Assembly (NCBI GenBank): GCA_937877595.1
Contig: CALFIY010000052.1
Span: 1-16,592 of the forward strand
Length of the DNA: 16,592 bases
Origin: an uncultured Prevotella sp.
GTDB taxonomy: Bacteria > Bacteroidota > Bacteroidia > Bacteroidales > Bacteroidaceae
Direction: 5' to 3'
In this document: in pieces, positions 1 to 7,316 of the stretch
Position numbering within the stretch: the stretch's first letter is position 1
Layout: each line of letters begins with the position of its first letter
Notes under the pieces: generated by a model
Told to the model about the DNA's origin: nothing
The model's database searches: none
Seen by the model: the letters and a program-made list of their open reading frames with translations, nothing else
Made by a program: the position numbers and the translations under genes

Positions 1-2
1 TG

Positions 3-251
3 ACGCCCGAGGGCACCATCCACTTCCAGGCCGAGAGCGATGCCCTCATCGTGAAGGGCATCGTGGCCCTGCTCATCCGCGTGCTCGACAACCAGACACC
101 GCAGGACATTCTCGATGCCGACCTCTACTTCATCGAGGAAATCGGGCTGCGCGAGCATCTTTCGCCCACCCGCTCCAACGGATTGCTTTCCATGGTGAAG
201 CAAATGCGCATGTATGCACTGGCGTTTCAAGCAAAAGCCCAGGAAAGCTAG
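3..251 (+). CDS. sufE: SufE family cysteine desulfuration protein, 3' fragment
   Basis: The last 82 codons of a gene that begins before the window. The reading frame is open from the window edge, so the GTG at 51 is an internal valine and not a start. The residues match the C-terminal half of SufE: a segment resembling 'DALIVKGIVALLI', then 'FIEEIGLREHLSPTRSNGL', then a closing amphipathic helix. SufE takes sulfur from the cysteine desulfurase SufS and passes it to the Suf Fe-S cluster scaffold in the cytoplasm. The active-site cysteine lies in the N-terminal half and cannot be checked here. The stop codon falls inside the start of a 10-bp tandem repeat, so the last codons (AQES) are part of the repeat. 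ruvB follows after 108 bp on the same strand. Family assignment is by recalled similarity. Confidence 0.85.
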   Translation, partial: TPEGTIHFQAESDALIVKGIVALLIRVLDNQTPQDILDADLYFIEEIGLREHLSPTRSNGLLSMVKQMRMYALAFQAKAQES

Positions 252-320
252 GAAAACCAAGGAAGTTCTAGGAAAACCGAGGCACTCCTAGGATTACCCA
301 GGAAAGCCTAGGATTACCTA
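242..320. repeat. Degenerate 10-bp tandem repeat, about 8 units
   Basis: From 251 to 320 the sequence divides into seven consecutive 10-bp blocks, each beginning GG and ending in A: GGAAAACCAA, GGAAGTTCTA, GGAAAACCGA, GGCACTCCTA, GGATTACCCA, GGAAAGCCTA, GGATTACCTA. A 9-bp block, GGAAAGCTA, at 242-250 precedes them and covers the end of sufE. A rough consensus is GGAAAACCTA. Adjacent units create CCTAGG palindromes at 287-292 and 307-312. The TAGG and CCTA ends are reverse complements, so short 4-bp stems such as 309-320 are possible. The period is close to one helical turn. Function is unknown; it could be a protein-binding array or a neutral minisatellite. Confidence 0.85.
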
Positions 321-321
321 G

Positions 322-339
322 CCCCCCCCTCTAGGAGAG
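322..339. other. C8 homopolymer tract followed by a short inverted repeat
   Basis: Eight consecutive C residues occupy 322-329 directly after the tandem repeat. They are followed by the imperfect palindrome CTCTAGGAGAG at 329-339 (4-bp arms, 3-base loop). The ruvB ATG lies 20 bp further on. No TAnnTTTG promoter motif was found between sufE and ruvB, so ruvB may be read through from sufE or use a promoter I do not recognise. The tract lies outside any coding frame, so length change would not shift a reading frame, but it could alter spacing in the leader. Confidence 0.6.
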
Positions 340-359
340 CCGCGAAAAAAGAAAAGACT

Positions 360-1403
360 ATGGACAACGACTTTGACATACGCCAGGAGCGCTACGCCGC
401 CCCTACCAACGGCGAGAAGGACTTTGAGAATGCCCTGCGCCCGCTGGCCTTCAGTGACTTCAGCGGACAGAAGAAAGTGGTGGAGAACCTGCAAGTGTTC
501 GTGGAGGCTGCCAAGTACCGTGGCGAACCGCTCGACCACGTGCTGCTGCACGGCCCCCCTGGTCTGGGCAAGACCACACTCTCGAATATTATAGCCAACG
601 AACTCGGGGCGGGCTTCAAACTCACTTCCGGTCCTGTGCTTGACAAGCCGGGCGACCTGGCAGGCATTCTCACGTCGCTCGAAACAGGCGATGTGCTCTT
701 CATCGACGAGATACACCGGCTCTCGCCTGTTGTGGAGGAGTATCTCTACTCTGCCATGGAAGACTATCGTATAGATATTATGATAGACAAGGGCCCGTCG
801 GCGCGCAGCATACAGATAGACCTCAATCCCTTTACCCTCGTCGGCGCCACCACGCGCAGCGGACTGCTCACGGCACCTCTGCGTGCGCGCTTTGGCATCA
901 ATATGCATCTGCAGTACTACGAGCCGGAGACTCTGCAGCGTATCATCGAGCGCTCTGCGTCAATACTGCGAGTGCCTATCACTACTGATGCCGCTGGCGA
1001 GATTTCACGCCGCTCGCGCGGCACGCCGCGTATTGCCAATGCACTGTTGCGCCGCGTACGCGACTTTGCACAGGTGAAGGGCGACGGCCGCATCGACTCT
1101 AAGATTACGTCGGTGGCACTTCAGGCACTTAATATCGACCAGTATGGCCTTGACGAGATAGACAACCGCATACTGCTCACTATCATCGACAAGTTCCGGG
1201 GCGGACCGGTGGGTGTCACCACCATTGCCACGGCAATCGGTGAAGACAGCGGCACGGTGGAGGAAGTCTACGAGCCTTTCCTCATCATGGAGGGCTTCAT
1301 CAAGCGCACTCCGCGCGGTCGTATGGTGACCGAACTGGCCTACCGCCACTTCGGTCGCAATCCCTACAACAGCAATATCATGCAAGGCGAACTCTTTGAG
1401 TGA
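360..1403 (+). CDS. ruvB: Holliday junction branch migration ATPase RuvB
   Basis: A 347-residue AAA+ ATPase, the usual length for RuvB, which forms hexameric rings that drive branch migration of RuvA-bound Holliday junctions during recombination and repair. Visible motifs are Walker A GPPGLGKTT at 65-73, Walker B DVLFIDEIHRL at 111-121, sensor 1 GATTR at 162-166, and the arginine-finger segment PLRARFG at about 173-179. The C-terminal winged-helix DNA-binding domain spans about 265-330 and includes 'RGGPVGVTTIA'. The ATG at 360 gives the expected N-terminus, ending at the conserved 'LRPLAF..F.GQ' entry to the AAA+ domain. The leader is A-rich (GAAAAAAGAAAAG) with no good Shine-Dalgarno sequence, as is usual in Bacteroidetes. 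No ruvA or ruvC lies in the window. A 55-bp gap separates it from coaD. Confidence 0.97.
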   Translation: MDNDFDIRQERYAAPTNGEKDFENALRPLAFSDFSGQKKVVENLQVFVEAAKYRGEPLDHVLLHGPPGLGKTTLSNIIANELGAGFKLTSGPVLDKPGDLAGILTSLETGDVLFIDEIHRLSPVVEEYLYSAMEDYRIDIMIDKGPSARSIQIDLNPFTLVGATTRSGLLTAPLRARFGINMHLQYYEPETLQRIIERSASILRVPITTDAAGEISRRSRGTPRIANALLRRVRDFAQVKGDGRIDSKITSVALQALNIDQYGLDEIDNRILLTIIDKFRGGPVGVTTIATAIGEDSGTVEEVYEPFLIMEGFIKRTPRGRMVTELAYRHFGRNPYNSNIMQGELFE

Positions 1404-1458
1404 TGGTTGAGGGGAAAATGATGAGACAAGAAAAAGGAAAACAGCAAACAGGATAAGC

Positions 1459-1935
1459 ATGAGCAAAGCAGCATTCGTCGGTTCGTTCAATCCGTTCACC
1501 ATCGGTCACGACAGGATAGTGCGCCGTGCTGCCAGAATGTTCGGCAGCGTGGTGATCGGCGTCGTGGGCGACCAGGTGAACAAGCCAGGCATGCCGTCGG
1601 CAGAAGAGCGTGCCGCCACTATCCGGGCCTGCTATGCAGGCGAGACGGGCATAGAGGTGAAAACCTATTACGGACTTGCCGTCGACTTTGCACGCCAGGA
1701 AGGTGCCACGTGCATAGTGAAGGGAGTGCGCAACGTGCGCGACTTTGAATACGAGCGCGAGCAGGCCGACATTAACAGGCGGATAGCCGATGTCGATACC
1801 GTGCTGCTCATGGCAGAGCCCGAAGTGGCAAGCGTGTCGTCGTCGATGGTGCGCGAGTTGCGGCATTTCGGAGTGGACACAGCACCATTCCTTCCAAATA
1901 TCCCAGCAGACAAGAATGATAACATACAGCGCTGA
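1459..1935 (+). CDS. coaD: Phosphopantetheine adenylyltransferase (PPAT)
   Basis: A 158-residue nucleotidyltransferase that transfers AMP from ATP to 4'-phosphopantetheine, giving dephospho-CoA, the penultimate step of CoA synthesis. The signature GSFNPFTIGH spans 8-17 (H17 corresponds to the catalytic (T/H)xGH histidine; the more usual GSFDP reads GSFNP here). The substrate-binding stretch GVRNVRDFEYE spans 89-99, and the C-terminal ATP-binding motif SVSSSMVREL spans 125-134. Length is normal for the family. The 3' end overlaps the chosen ybeY start by 20 bp, which suggests coupled translation. It is probably in the same transcription unit as ruvB (55-bp gap, no promoter motif seen). Confidence 0.96.
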   Translation: MSKAAFVGSFNPFTIGHDRIVRRAARMFGSVVIGVVGDQVNKPGMPSAEERAATIRACYAGETGIEVKTYYGLAVDFARQEGATCIVKGVRNVRDFEYEREQADINRRIADVDTVLLMAEPEVASVSSSMVRELRHFGVDTAPFLPNIPADKNDNIQR

Positions 1936-2344
1936 GGAAGTAACTTTCCCTAAGATACGCCGCCGCGACACGTCGGCATGGATACGCCGCGTTGCGGCAG
2001 GTTACGGACGCCGTGTAGGCGAAGTGGGCTACCTTTTCTGCAATGATGAGAAGATACTTGAGGTAAACCGCCAGTATCTTGGCCACGACTACTACACCGA
2101 TATCATCACCTTCGACTATGATGAGGGCGACATTATCAACGGCGACCTCGTCATTTCGCTTGACACCGTCCGCAGCAACGCAGAACTCTTCGGCAAACCG
2201 TATGACGAGGAGTTGCACCGCGTGATAATCCATGGCATACTGCACCTCTGCGGACAGAACGACAAGGGGCCTGGCGAGCGCGAACAGATGGAGGCGGCCG
2301 AAAATAAGGCCCTCGCCATGCTTACAGCAGAAAACAAGAAATGA
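1916..2344 (+). CDS. ybeY: Endoribonuclease / rRNA maturation factor YbeY
   Basis: A 142-residue single-domain metalloprotein of the UPF0054 family, which acts in 16S rRNA 3'-end maturation and ribosome quality control. The metal-site motif is at 106-116: HGILHLCGQND. H106 and H110 are standard ligands, but the usual third His (H-x3-H-x5-H) is Asp116 here, which I recall as common in Bacteroidetes homologs. Other family segments are 'HDYYTDIITFDYD' at 57-69 and 'GDLVISLD' at 76-83. I chose the ATG at 1916 because family similarity begins there; the frame stays open upstream to 1790, but only as an out-of-frame overlap within coaD. The start overlaps coaD by 20 bp, and the stop overlaps the miaB start as ATGA. 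Confidence 0.93.
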   Translation: MITYSAEEVTFPKIRRRDTSAWIRRVAAGYGRRVGEVGYLFCNDEKILEVNRQYLGHDYYTDIITFDYDEGDIINGDLVISLDTVRSNAELFGKPYDEELHRVIIHGILHLCGQNDKGPGEREQMEAAENKALAMLTAENKK

Positions 2345-3666
2345 AAAAACTATACATCGAGACATACGGCTGCCAAATGAATGTAGCCGACTCAGAGGTC
2401 GTCGCCTCGGTGATGCAGATGGCAGGCTATGAGGCCTGCGATGCTGCCGACGACGCCGATGCCGTCTTCCTCAACACCTGCTCTGTGCGCGACAATGCCG
2501 AGCAGAAGATATACCGCCGTCTTGACGCTCTGCACAGCATGCAGACAAAGCGTCGGAAGTCGGGTGGCAGGCAAATGATAATCGGCGTGCTGGGCTGTAT
2601 GGCAGAGCGCGTGAAGGACGACCTGCTGGAAAATCATCATTGCGACCTCGTGGCAGGCCCCGACAGTTACCTGTCGCTGCCAGACCTCGTGGCACAGGCA
2701 GAAACAGGCCATAAGGCAATCAATATCGAACTGTCTACAACAGAGACATATCGCGACATCGTGCCGCAGAGACTGCACGGTGCAAAGACAGGAGGCTTCG
2801 TGAGCATCATGCGTGGCTGCAACAACTTCTGCCACTACTGTATCGTGCCATATACACGCGGAAGGGAGCGCTCGCGCGACGTGGAGAGCGTCCTGCGTGA
2901 GGTGCGCGACCTGCGTGACCGTGGCTTCCGCGAGGTGACGCTGCTCGGTCAGAATGTCAACTCATACCGCTGGGAGAATGTCGATTTCCCGCGACTGCTG
3001 CAGCGAGTGGCCGAAGAAGTGCCGCAGATGAGGGTGCGCTTCACCACAAGTCATCCGAAGGACATGAGCGACGACACGCTGCATGTCATTGCCGACATGC
3101 CCAACGTGTGCCGCCATATCCACCTGCCAGTGCAGAGCGGTTCCGACCGCATTCTGCAACTTATGAATCGCAAGTACAGCAGGGAGTGGTACCTTGAGCG
3201 CGTTGAGGCAATACGCCGTATCGTGCCCGACTGCGGTCTTTCCACCGACATCTTCGTGGGCTACCATTCGGAAACAGAGGCCGACCATCAACTGTCGCTG
3301 CAACTGATGCGCGAGGTGCAGTACGACTCGGCATTTATGTTCAAGTATTCGGAGCGGCCAGGCACGTACGCCTCGCGCCATCTGCCCGACAATGTGCCGG
3401 AAGAGGAAAAGATACGGCGACTGAACGAACTGATACAACTGCAAACAGAGATTTCGGCACAGCGCAACAAACTCGACGAAGGCAGACAGTTTGACGTGCT
3501 GCTCGAAGGCTTCTCAAAGCGCTCCAGACAGCAACTGATGGGGCGTACCGAGCAGAACAAGGCAGTGGTGGTAGACAAGGGAAACCATCACGTGGGAGAG
3601 ACGGTGAAGGTAAAAGTCACCGGAAGTACGAGTGCAACTTTATTAGGTGAAATAATAACGGAATGA
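2341..3666 (+). CDS. miaB: tRNA-2-methylthio-N6-dimethylallyladenosine synthase MiaB
   Basis: A 441-residue radical SAM methylthiotransferase that adds the 2-methylthio group to i6A37 in tRNAs reading UNN codons. It has the three expected domains. The N-terminal methylthiotransferase domain carries the second Fe-S cluster ligands C11 (YGCQMN), C47 (NTCSVRDNAEQK) and C86 (GCMAER). The radical SAM core has C160-x3-C164-x2-C167 (RGCNNFCHYCIVPYTRG). The C-terminal TRAM RNA-binding domain spans about 383-438. The motifs CSVRDNAEQ and YTRGRERSR favour MiaB over MtaB or RimO. It overlaps ybeY by ATGA at its start and the ABC exporter gene by ATGA at its end, so translation is probably coupled on both sides. 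Confidence 0.95.
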   Translation: MKKLYIETYGCQMNVADSEVVASVMQMAGYEACDAADDADAVFLNTCSVRDNAEQKIYRRLDALHSMQTKRRKSGGRQMIIGVLGCMAERVKDDLLENHHCDLVAGPDSYLSLPDLVAQAETGHKAINIELSTTETYRDIVPQRLHGAKTGGFVSIMRGCNNFCHYCIVPYTRGRERSRDVESVLREVRDLRDRGFREVTLLGQNVNSYRWENVDFPRLLQRVAEEVPQMRVRFTTSHPKDMSDDTLHVIADMPNVCRHIHLPVQSGSDRILQLMNRKYSREWYLERVEAIRRIVPDCGLSTDIFVGYHSETEADHQLSLQLMREVQYDSAFMFKYSERPGTYASRHLPDNVPEEEKIRRLNELIQLQTEISAQRNKLDEGRQFDVLLEGFSKRSRQQLMGRTEQNKAVVVDKGNHHVGETVKVKVTGSTSATLLGEIITE

Positions 3667-5492
3667 AAGAATTCTTAAGAGTGTTGAGGCGTTTCGTGCC
3701 TCCATATAAAAAGTATCTGGCCCTGTCGGTGGTCTTCAACATACTGTCGGCACTGCTCAACATCTTCTCCTTTGCAGCACTGATACCAATACTGCAGATT
3801 ATCTTCCAGACCGGTGAGGCTCAGGTGGCCACGGGATATATGGCATGGGACTGGGGCAAAGTGCAGGAAGTACTGATGAACAATCTCAACTTCTACGTCA
3901 ACGGCCTGATAGAGACTCACGGACAGACAACGACGCTGCTCTTTATAGGACTCTTTCTCGCCTTTGCCACGATGCTCAAGACGGGATGCTACTTCCTCAC
4001 CACAGCCATGATAGTGCCGTTGCGCACCGGCATAGTGCGCGACCTGCGCAACCAACTCTATCAGAAGATAACGTCATTGCCGCTGGGCTTCTTCTCCGGC
4101 GCGCGCAAGGGCGACATCATAGCACGCATGACGGGAGATGTGGGCGAGGTGGAGGCTTCTATCATGTCGTCGCTCGACATGCTCTTCAAAAATCCGGTAC
4201 TCATCATCTCCTATCTGCTCACAATGTTTTTCATTTCGTGGCAACTGACGCTCTTTACGCTCGCCATTGTGCCGCTGATGGGATGGATAATGGGAGTTAT
4301 CGGACGTAAACTAAAGGCCCAGTCGGCAAGGGCGCAGGCTATGTGGAGCGACACGATGAGCCAGGTGGAAGAGACATTGAGCGGCCTGCGCATCATTAAG
4401 GCTTTCTGCGCTGAGCAGAAGATGAATGCGCGCTTCGACAACACCAACAGCACATACCGCCAGCACCTCATCAGAGTGGCTATGCGCCAGTCGCTGGCTC
4501 ACCCGATGTCTGAATTCCTCGGTACGGTGCTCATAGTGATAGTACTGTGGTTCGGAGGTGTGCTCGTACTCAACTACGGAGCGCTCTCCGGTCCTACGTT
4601 TATCTATTACATGGTGATACTCTACTCTATCATCAATCCATTGAAGGAGTTTGCCAAGGCCAGTTACAGCATACCAAAGGGACTGGCTTCTGTGGACCGA
4701 ATTGACAAGATACTCAGTGCCGAGAACACTATACGCGAACCAGAGACGCCTAAACACCTCAGCAGTTTTGAGCATCAGATAGAGTTCCGCAACGTGTCGT
4801 TCCGCTACGGCGAGCAGTGGGTGCTGCGCGACATCAATCTTACCATCCCCAAGGGAAAGACGATAGCCATCGTAGGACAGTCGGGCTCCGGAAAGTCGAC
4901 GCTCGTCGACCTTATTCCGCGCTATTACGACGTGCAGGAAGGCGAGGTGCTCATTGACGGCATCAATGTGCGCGACCTTGGCATTTACGACCTGCGCCAA
5001 CTGATTGGCAACGTCAATCAGGAGGCAATTCTCTTCAATGACTCCTTCCGTGGAAATATCACGTTCGGTGTGGACGGTGCCACCGACGAACAGGTGGCCG
5101 AGGCTGCGAAGATAGCCAATGCCTACGACTTCATCATGCAATCCGAAAAACAGTTTGAGACAAACATTGGCGACCGTGGCGGCAGACTCTCCGGCGGACA
5201 GAGACAGCGAGTGAGCATTGCCCGTGCCATACTGAAAAATCCGCCAATCCTTATTCTCGATGAGGCTACGTCGGCACTTGACACGGAGAGCGAGCGGCTT
5301 GTACAGGATGCTCTCGAGCGACTTATGAAGACACGCACCACGGTGGCAATAGCCCACCGCCTGTCTACCATCAAGAATGCCGATGAAATCTGCGTGCTGC
5401 ACGAAGGACGCATAGTAGAGCGCGGCTCGCACGAGGAACTTCTAAAGATAGACGGCTACTATAAGCGGCTCAATGACATGCAGAGCCTGTAG
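3663..5492 (+). CDS. ABC transporter, fused permease and ATPase (MsbA-like exporter)
   Basis: A 609-residue half-transporter. The N-terminal transmembrane domain spans about 18-335, with predicted segments near 19-49, 91-118, 172-193, 195-215, 283-305 and 311-330. The nucleotide-binding domain spans about 373-600: Walker A GQSGSGKST 405-413, Q-loop Q453, signature LSGGQ 509-513, Walker B ending D533-E534, and switch H565 (IAHRLST). All catalytic residues are intact, so a homodimer should be active. The architecture and length fit the MsbA/lipid exporter group, and neighbouring envelope genes make a lipid A or glycolipid substrate plausible, but ABC exporters of this form also carry drugs or peptides. 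I therefore give no gene symbol. It starts at an ATGA overlap with miaB; the next gene begins 4 bp after its stop. Confidence 0.9.
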   Translation: MKEFLRVLRRFVPPYKKYLALSVVFNILSALLNIFSFAALIPILQIIFQTGEAQVATGYMAWDWGKVQEVLMNNLNFYVNGLIETHGQTTTLLFIGLFLAFATMLKTGCYFLTTAMIVPLRTGIVRDLRNQLYQKITSLPLGFFSGARKGDIIARMTGDVGEVEASIMSSLDMLFKNPVLIISYLLTMFFISWQLTLFTLAIVPLMGWIMGVIGRKLKAQSARAQAMWSDTMSQVEETLSGLRIIKAFCAEQKMNARFDNTNSTYRQHLIRVAMRQSLAHPMSEFLGTVLIVIVLWFGGVLVLNYGALSGPTFIYYMVILYSIINPLKEFAKASYSIPKGLASVDRIDKILSAENTIREPETPKHLSSFEHQIEFRNVSFRYGEQWVLRDINLTIPKGKTIAIVGQSGSGKSTLVDLIPRYYDVQEGEVLIDGINVRDLGIYDLRQLIGNVNQEAILFNDSFRGNITFGVDGATDEQVAEAAKIANAYDFIMQSEKQFETNIGDRGGRLSGGQRQRVSIARAILKNPPILILDEATSALDTESERLVQDALERLMKTRTTVAIAHRLSTIKNADEICVLHEGRIVERGSHEELLKIDGYYKRLNDMQSL

Positions 5493-5496
5493 AACT

Positions 5497-7311
5497 ATGG
5501 ACTATGAACTGAAGGGCTGGCTGTTGTTGCTGAGATACTACCTGCTGACGGTAGTTGTCTTTGTGGTGGCAAAGTTGGTGTTCATGCTTTGCTACAGTGC
5601 CGACTACACTTTCAACATGGCCGACATTGCAAGAGTGGTGGGCAACGGCATTTCACTCGATCTCAGCACGGCAATCTATTTTACACTGCTGCCGTTTCTG
5701 CTAACGATAGTGGCCGTATGGATGCAAGGCAGAAAAGCACTGAACGCAGTGCTGACAGCATACTATGCCGTGGTAGCCGTGGCCTTTGCCATGGCCTTCG
5801 TTGCCGACACGACACTCTACGAATTCTGGAAATTCAAACTCGACGCTTCATGCCTGCAATACCTTGCCACGCCGACGGAGGCAACGGCAAGTGTCAGCAC
5901 GTGGTATGTCGTGGCGCGCCTGCTGCTTACGGTGGTCGTTGCGGCAGTACTCTTCTTGCTCTACAGAAAAGTGGTGGGACGCATAGAAGGACAGACGGCA
6001 ACTGCGCGCCGTCGGAAGATTGCCGACACGTTGTTCGCCGTCGCGCTGCTGCCGCTGATGATAATCGGCATGCGTGGCGGACTGGGAGAGTCGACAACGA
6101 ACATCGGGCAGGTGTACTTTTCGCAGAATCAGTTCCTTAACCACTCGGCCGTCAACCCTGTATTCAGTTTCCTGTCGTCGTTTGAGAAGACGGCGAGCAA
6201 TATACCCGACTATCACTTCATGGCTGACGACGAATGTAAGGCAATAGTCGACAGTCTTTTCTCTACGGCGAGTGTGTCGCCCGACACGCTGCTGAATAGC
6301 AGTCGTCCACATATCGTGATAATCCTGCTGGAGAGTTGCGGCGAACAGTTTGCCAGTTCGATGCCGAAACTGCAGAAACTGAAGGAAGAAGGAGTGTACT
6401 TTGCCAACTGCTATGCCAACTCATGGCGAACAGACCGTGGCACGCTGTGCACATGGAGCGGCTACCCGTCATTTCCCACTACGTCGGTGATGAAGATGCC
6501 GAGCAAGACGCGCCATCTGCCAAGCATTGCCAGCAGTCTGGCCAAGGTGGGGTACACTACTACATACCTGTATGGTGGCGACATCAACTTCACCAACATG
6601 CGCAGTTACCTTATGGGCACGGGATTTCAGAACATCGTGTGGCAGGAGGACTACACCGACGAGCAGCAGGAGACGGCAAAATGGGGCGTGCGCGATGATA
6701 TCACGTTCCGCACCGTGGGCGACATGCTGCTGTCGGCGGATTCGCCGCAACTGATAGGCTACTCAACGCTGTCGAGCCATGAACCATGGGATGTGCCGAT
6801 ACATGAGAAATTCTTGCCGGTAGAGAATGCCTTCTACTATCTGGACCAGTGCATTGACAGTTTTGTACAGCGGATGAAGCAGTCGCCGCAGTGGGACAAT
6901 CTGCTCATCGTTATGCTTGCCGACCATGGTATAAGTTACAATCTGACGGAGCAGGACCGTGGGCACAACCACATTCCGCTGCTGTGGCTGGGCGGCGCAC
7001 TGAAGTCGCCGCGACGCATAGAGGCTTTCTGCAATCAGACAGACCTTCCGGCAACACTGCTCGGACAGTTGGGCATTGCCCACGACGACTTTACGTTCAG
7101 TCGTGACGTGATGGGGAAAAACTACGTGAACCAGTGTGCCGTACATACATATAATAATGGAATTTCCGTGGTAGACAGTACGACATTCGCCGTCTATGAT
7201 ATCACGCCGAAGCGTATCATCGTTGGCGACACGCCGCGCGGCAAGGTGCTTATACACCGTGGACAGGCCGTGCTGCAGCAGGCCACTGAGACATTGAAGG
7301 AAATGAACTGA
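5497..7311 (+). CDS. LTA synthase family membrane sulfatase-like protein, Thr-nucleophile type
   Basis: A 604-residue protein with five predicted membrane helices (about 7-31, 57-76, 81-105, 136-156, 176-192) and a large C-terminal domain of the alkaline phosphatase superfamily expected outside the inner membrane. Likely catalytic residues, by analogy with LtaS, are metal ligand E279 (ILLESCGEQF), nucleophile T312 in RTDRG, H428 (SSHEPW), and D476-H477 (LADHGIS). These enzymes transfer phosphoglycerol or phosphoethanolamine from phospholipids to a sugar or lipid acceptor. A Gram-negative context and the adjacent exporter and lipid A genes suggest an LPS or surface glycan acceptor, which is inference. 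I prefer the ATG at 5497, 4 bp after the exporter stop; an in-frame ATG at 5473 would add eight residues (MTCRACRT) overlapping the exporter gene. The next gene is a distant paralog 5 bp downstream. Confidence 0.88.
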   Translation: MDYELKGWLLLLRYYLLTVVVFVVAKLVFMLCYSADYTFNMADIARVVGNGISLDLSTAIYFTLLPFLLTIVAVWMQGRKALNAVLTAYYAVVAVAFAMAFVADTTLYEFWKFKLDASCLQYLATPTEATASVSTWYVVARLLLTVVVAAVLFLLYRKVVGRIEGQTATARRRKIADTLFAVALLPLMIIGMRGGLGESTTNIGQVYFSQNQFLNHSAVNPVFSFLSSFEKTASNIPDYHFMADDECKAIVDSLFSTASVSPDTLLNSSRPHIVIILLESCGEQFASSMPKLQKLKEEGVYFANCYANSWRTDRGTLCTWSGYPSFPTTSVMKMPSKTRHLPSIASSLAKVGYTTTYLYGGDINFTNMRSYLMGTGFQNIVWQEDYTDEQQETAKWGVRDDITFRTVGDMLLSADSPQLIGYSTLSSHEPWDVPIHEKFLPVENAFYYLDQCIDSFVQRMKQSPQWDNLLIVMLADHGISYNLTEQDRGHNHIPLLWLGGALKSPRRIEAFCNQTDLPATLLGQLGIAHDDFTFSRDVMGKNYVNQCAVHTYNNGISVVDSTTFAVYDITPKRIIVGDTPRGKVLIHRGQAVLQQATETLKEMN

Positions 7312-7316
7312 AAAAC

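Noticed and set aside
242..320. CRISPR array
   Set aside because: Units are only 10 bp and contiguous, with no spacers and no cas genes nearby.
1790..1915. 42-codon N-terminal extension of YbeY
   Set aside because: It is read out of frame within coaD, and family similarity starts at the ATG at 1916.
4311..5432. 373-codon open frame on the minus strand
   Set aside because: It is antisense to the ABC exporter, including the Walker A and B motifs; there is no family similarity and no promoter, and the codon pattern fits the opposite strand.
5473..5496. ATG giving an eight-residue longer first LTA-synthase-like protein
   Set aside because: It overlaps the exporter gene and adds a Cys/Arg-containing stub (MTCRACRT) ahead of a good start 4 bp after the exporter stop; it cannot be fully excluded.
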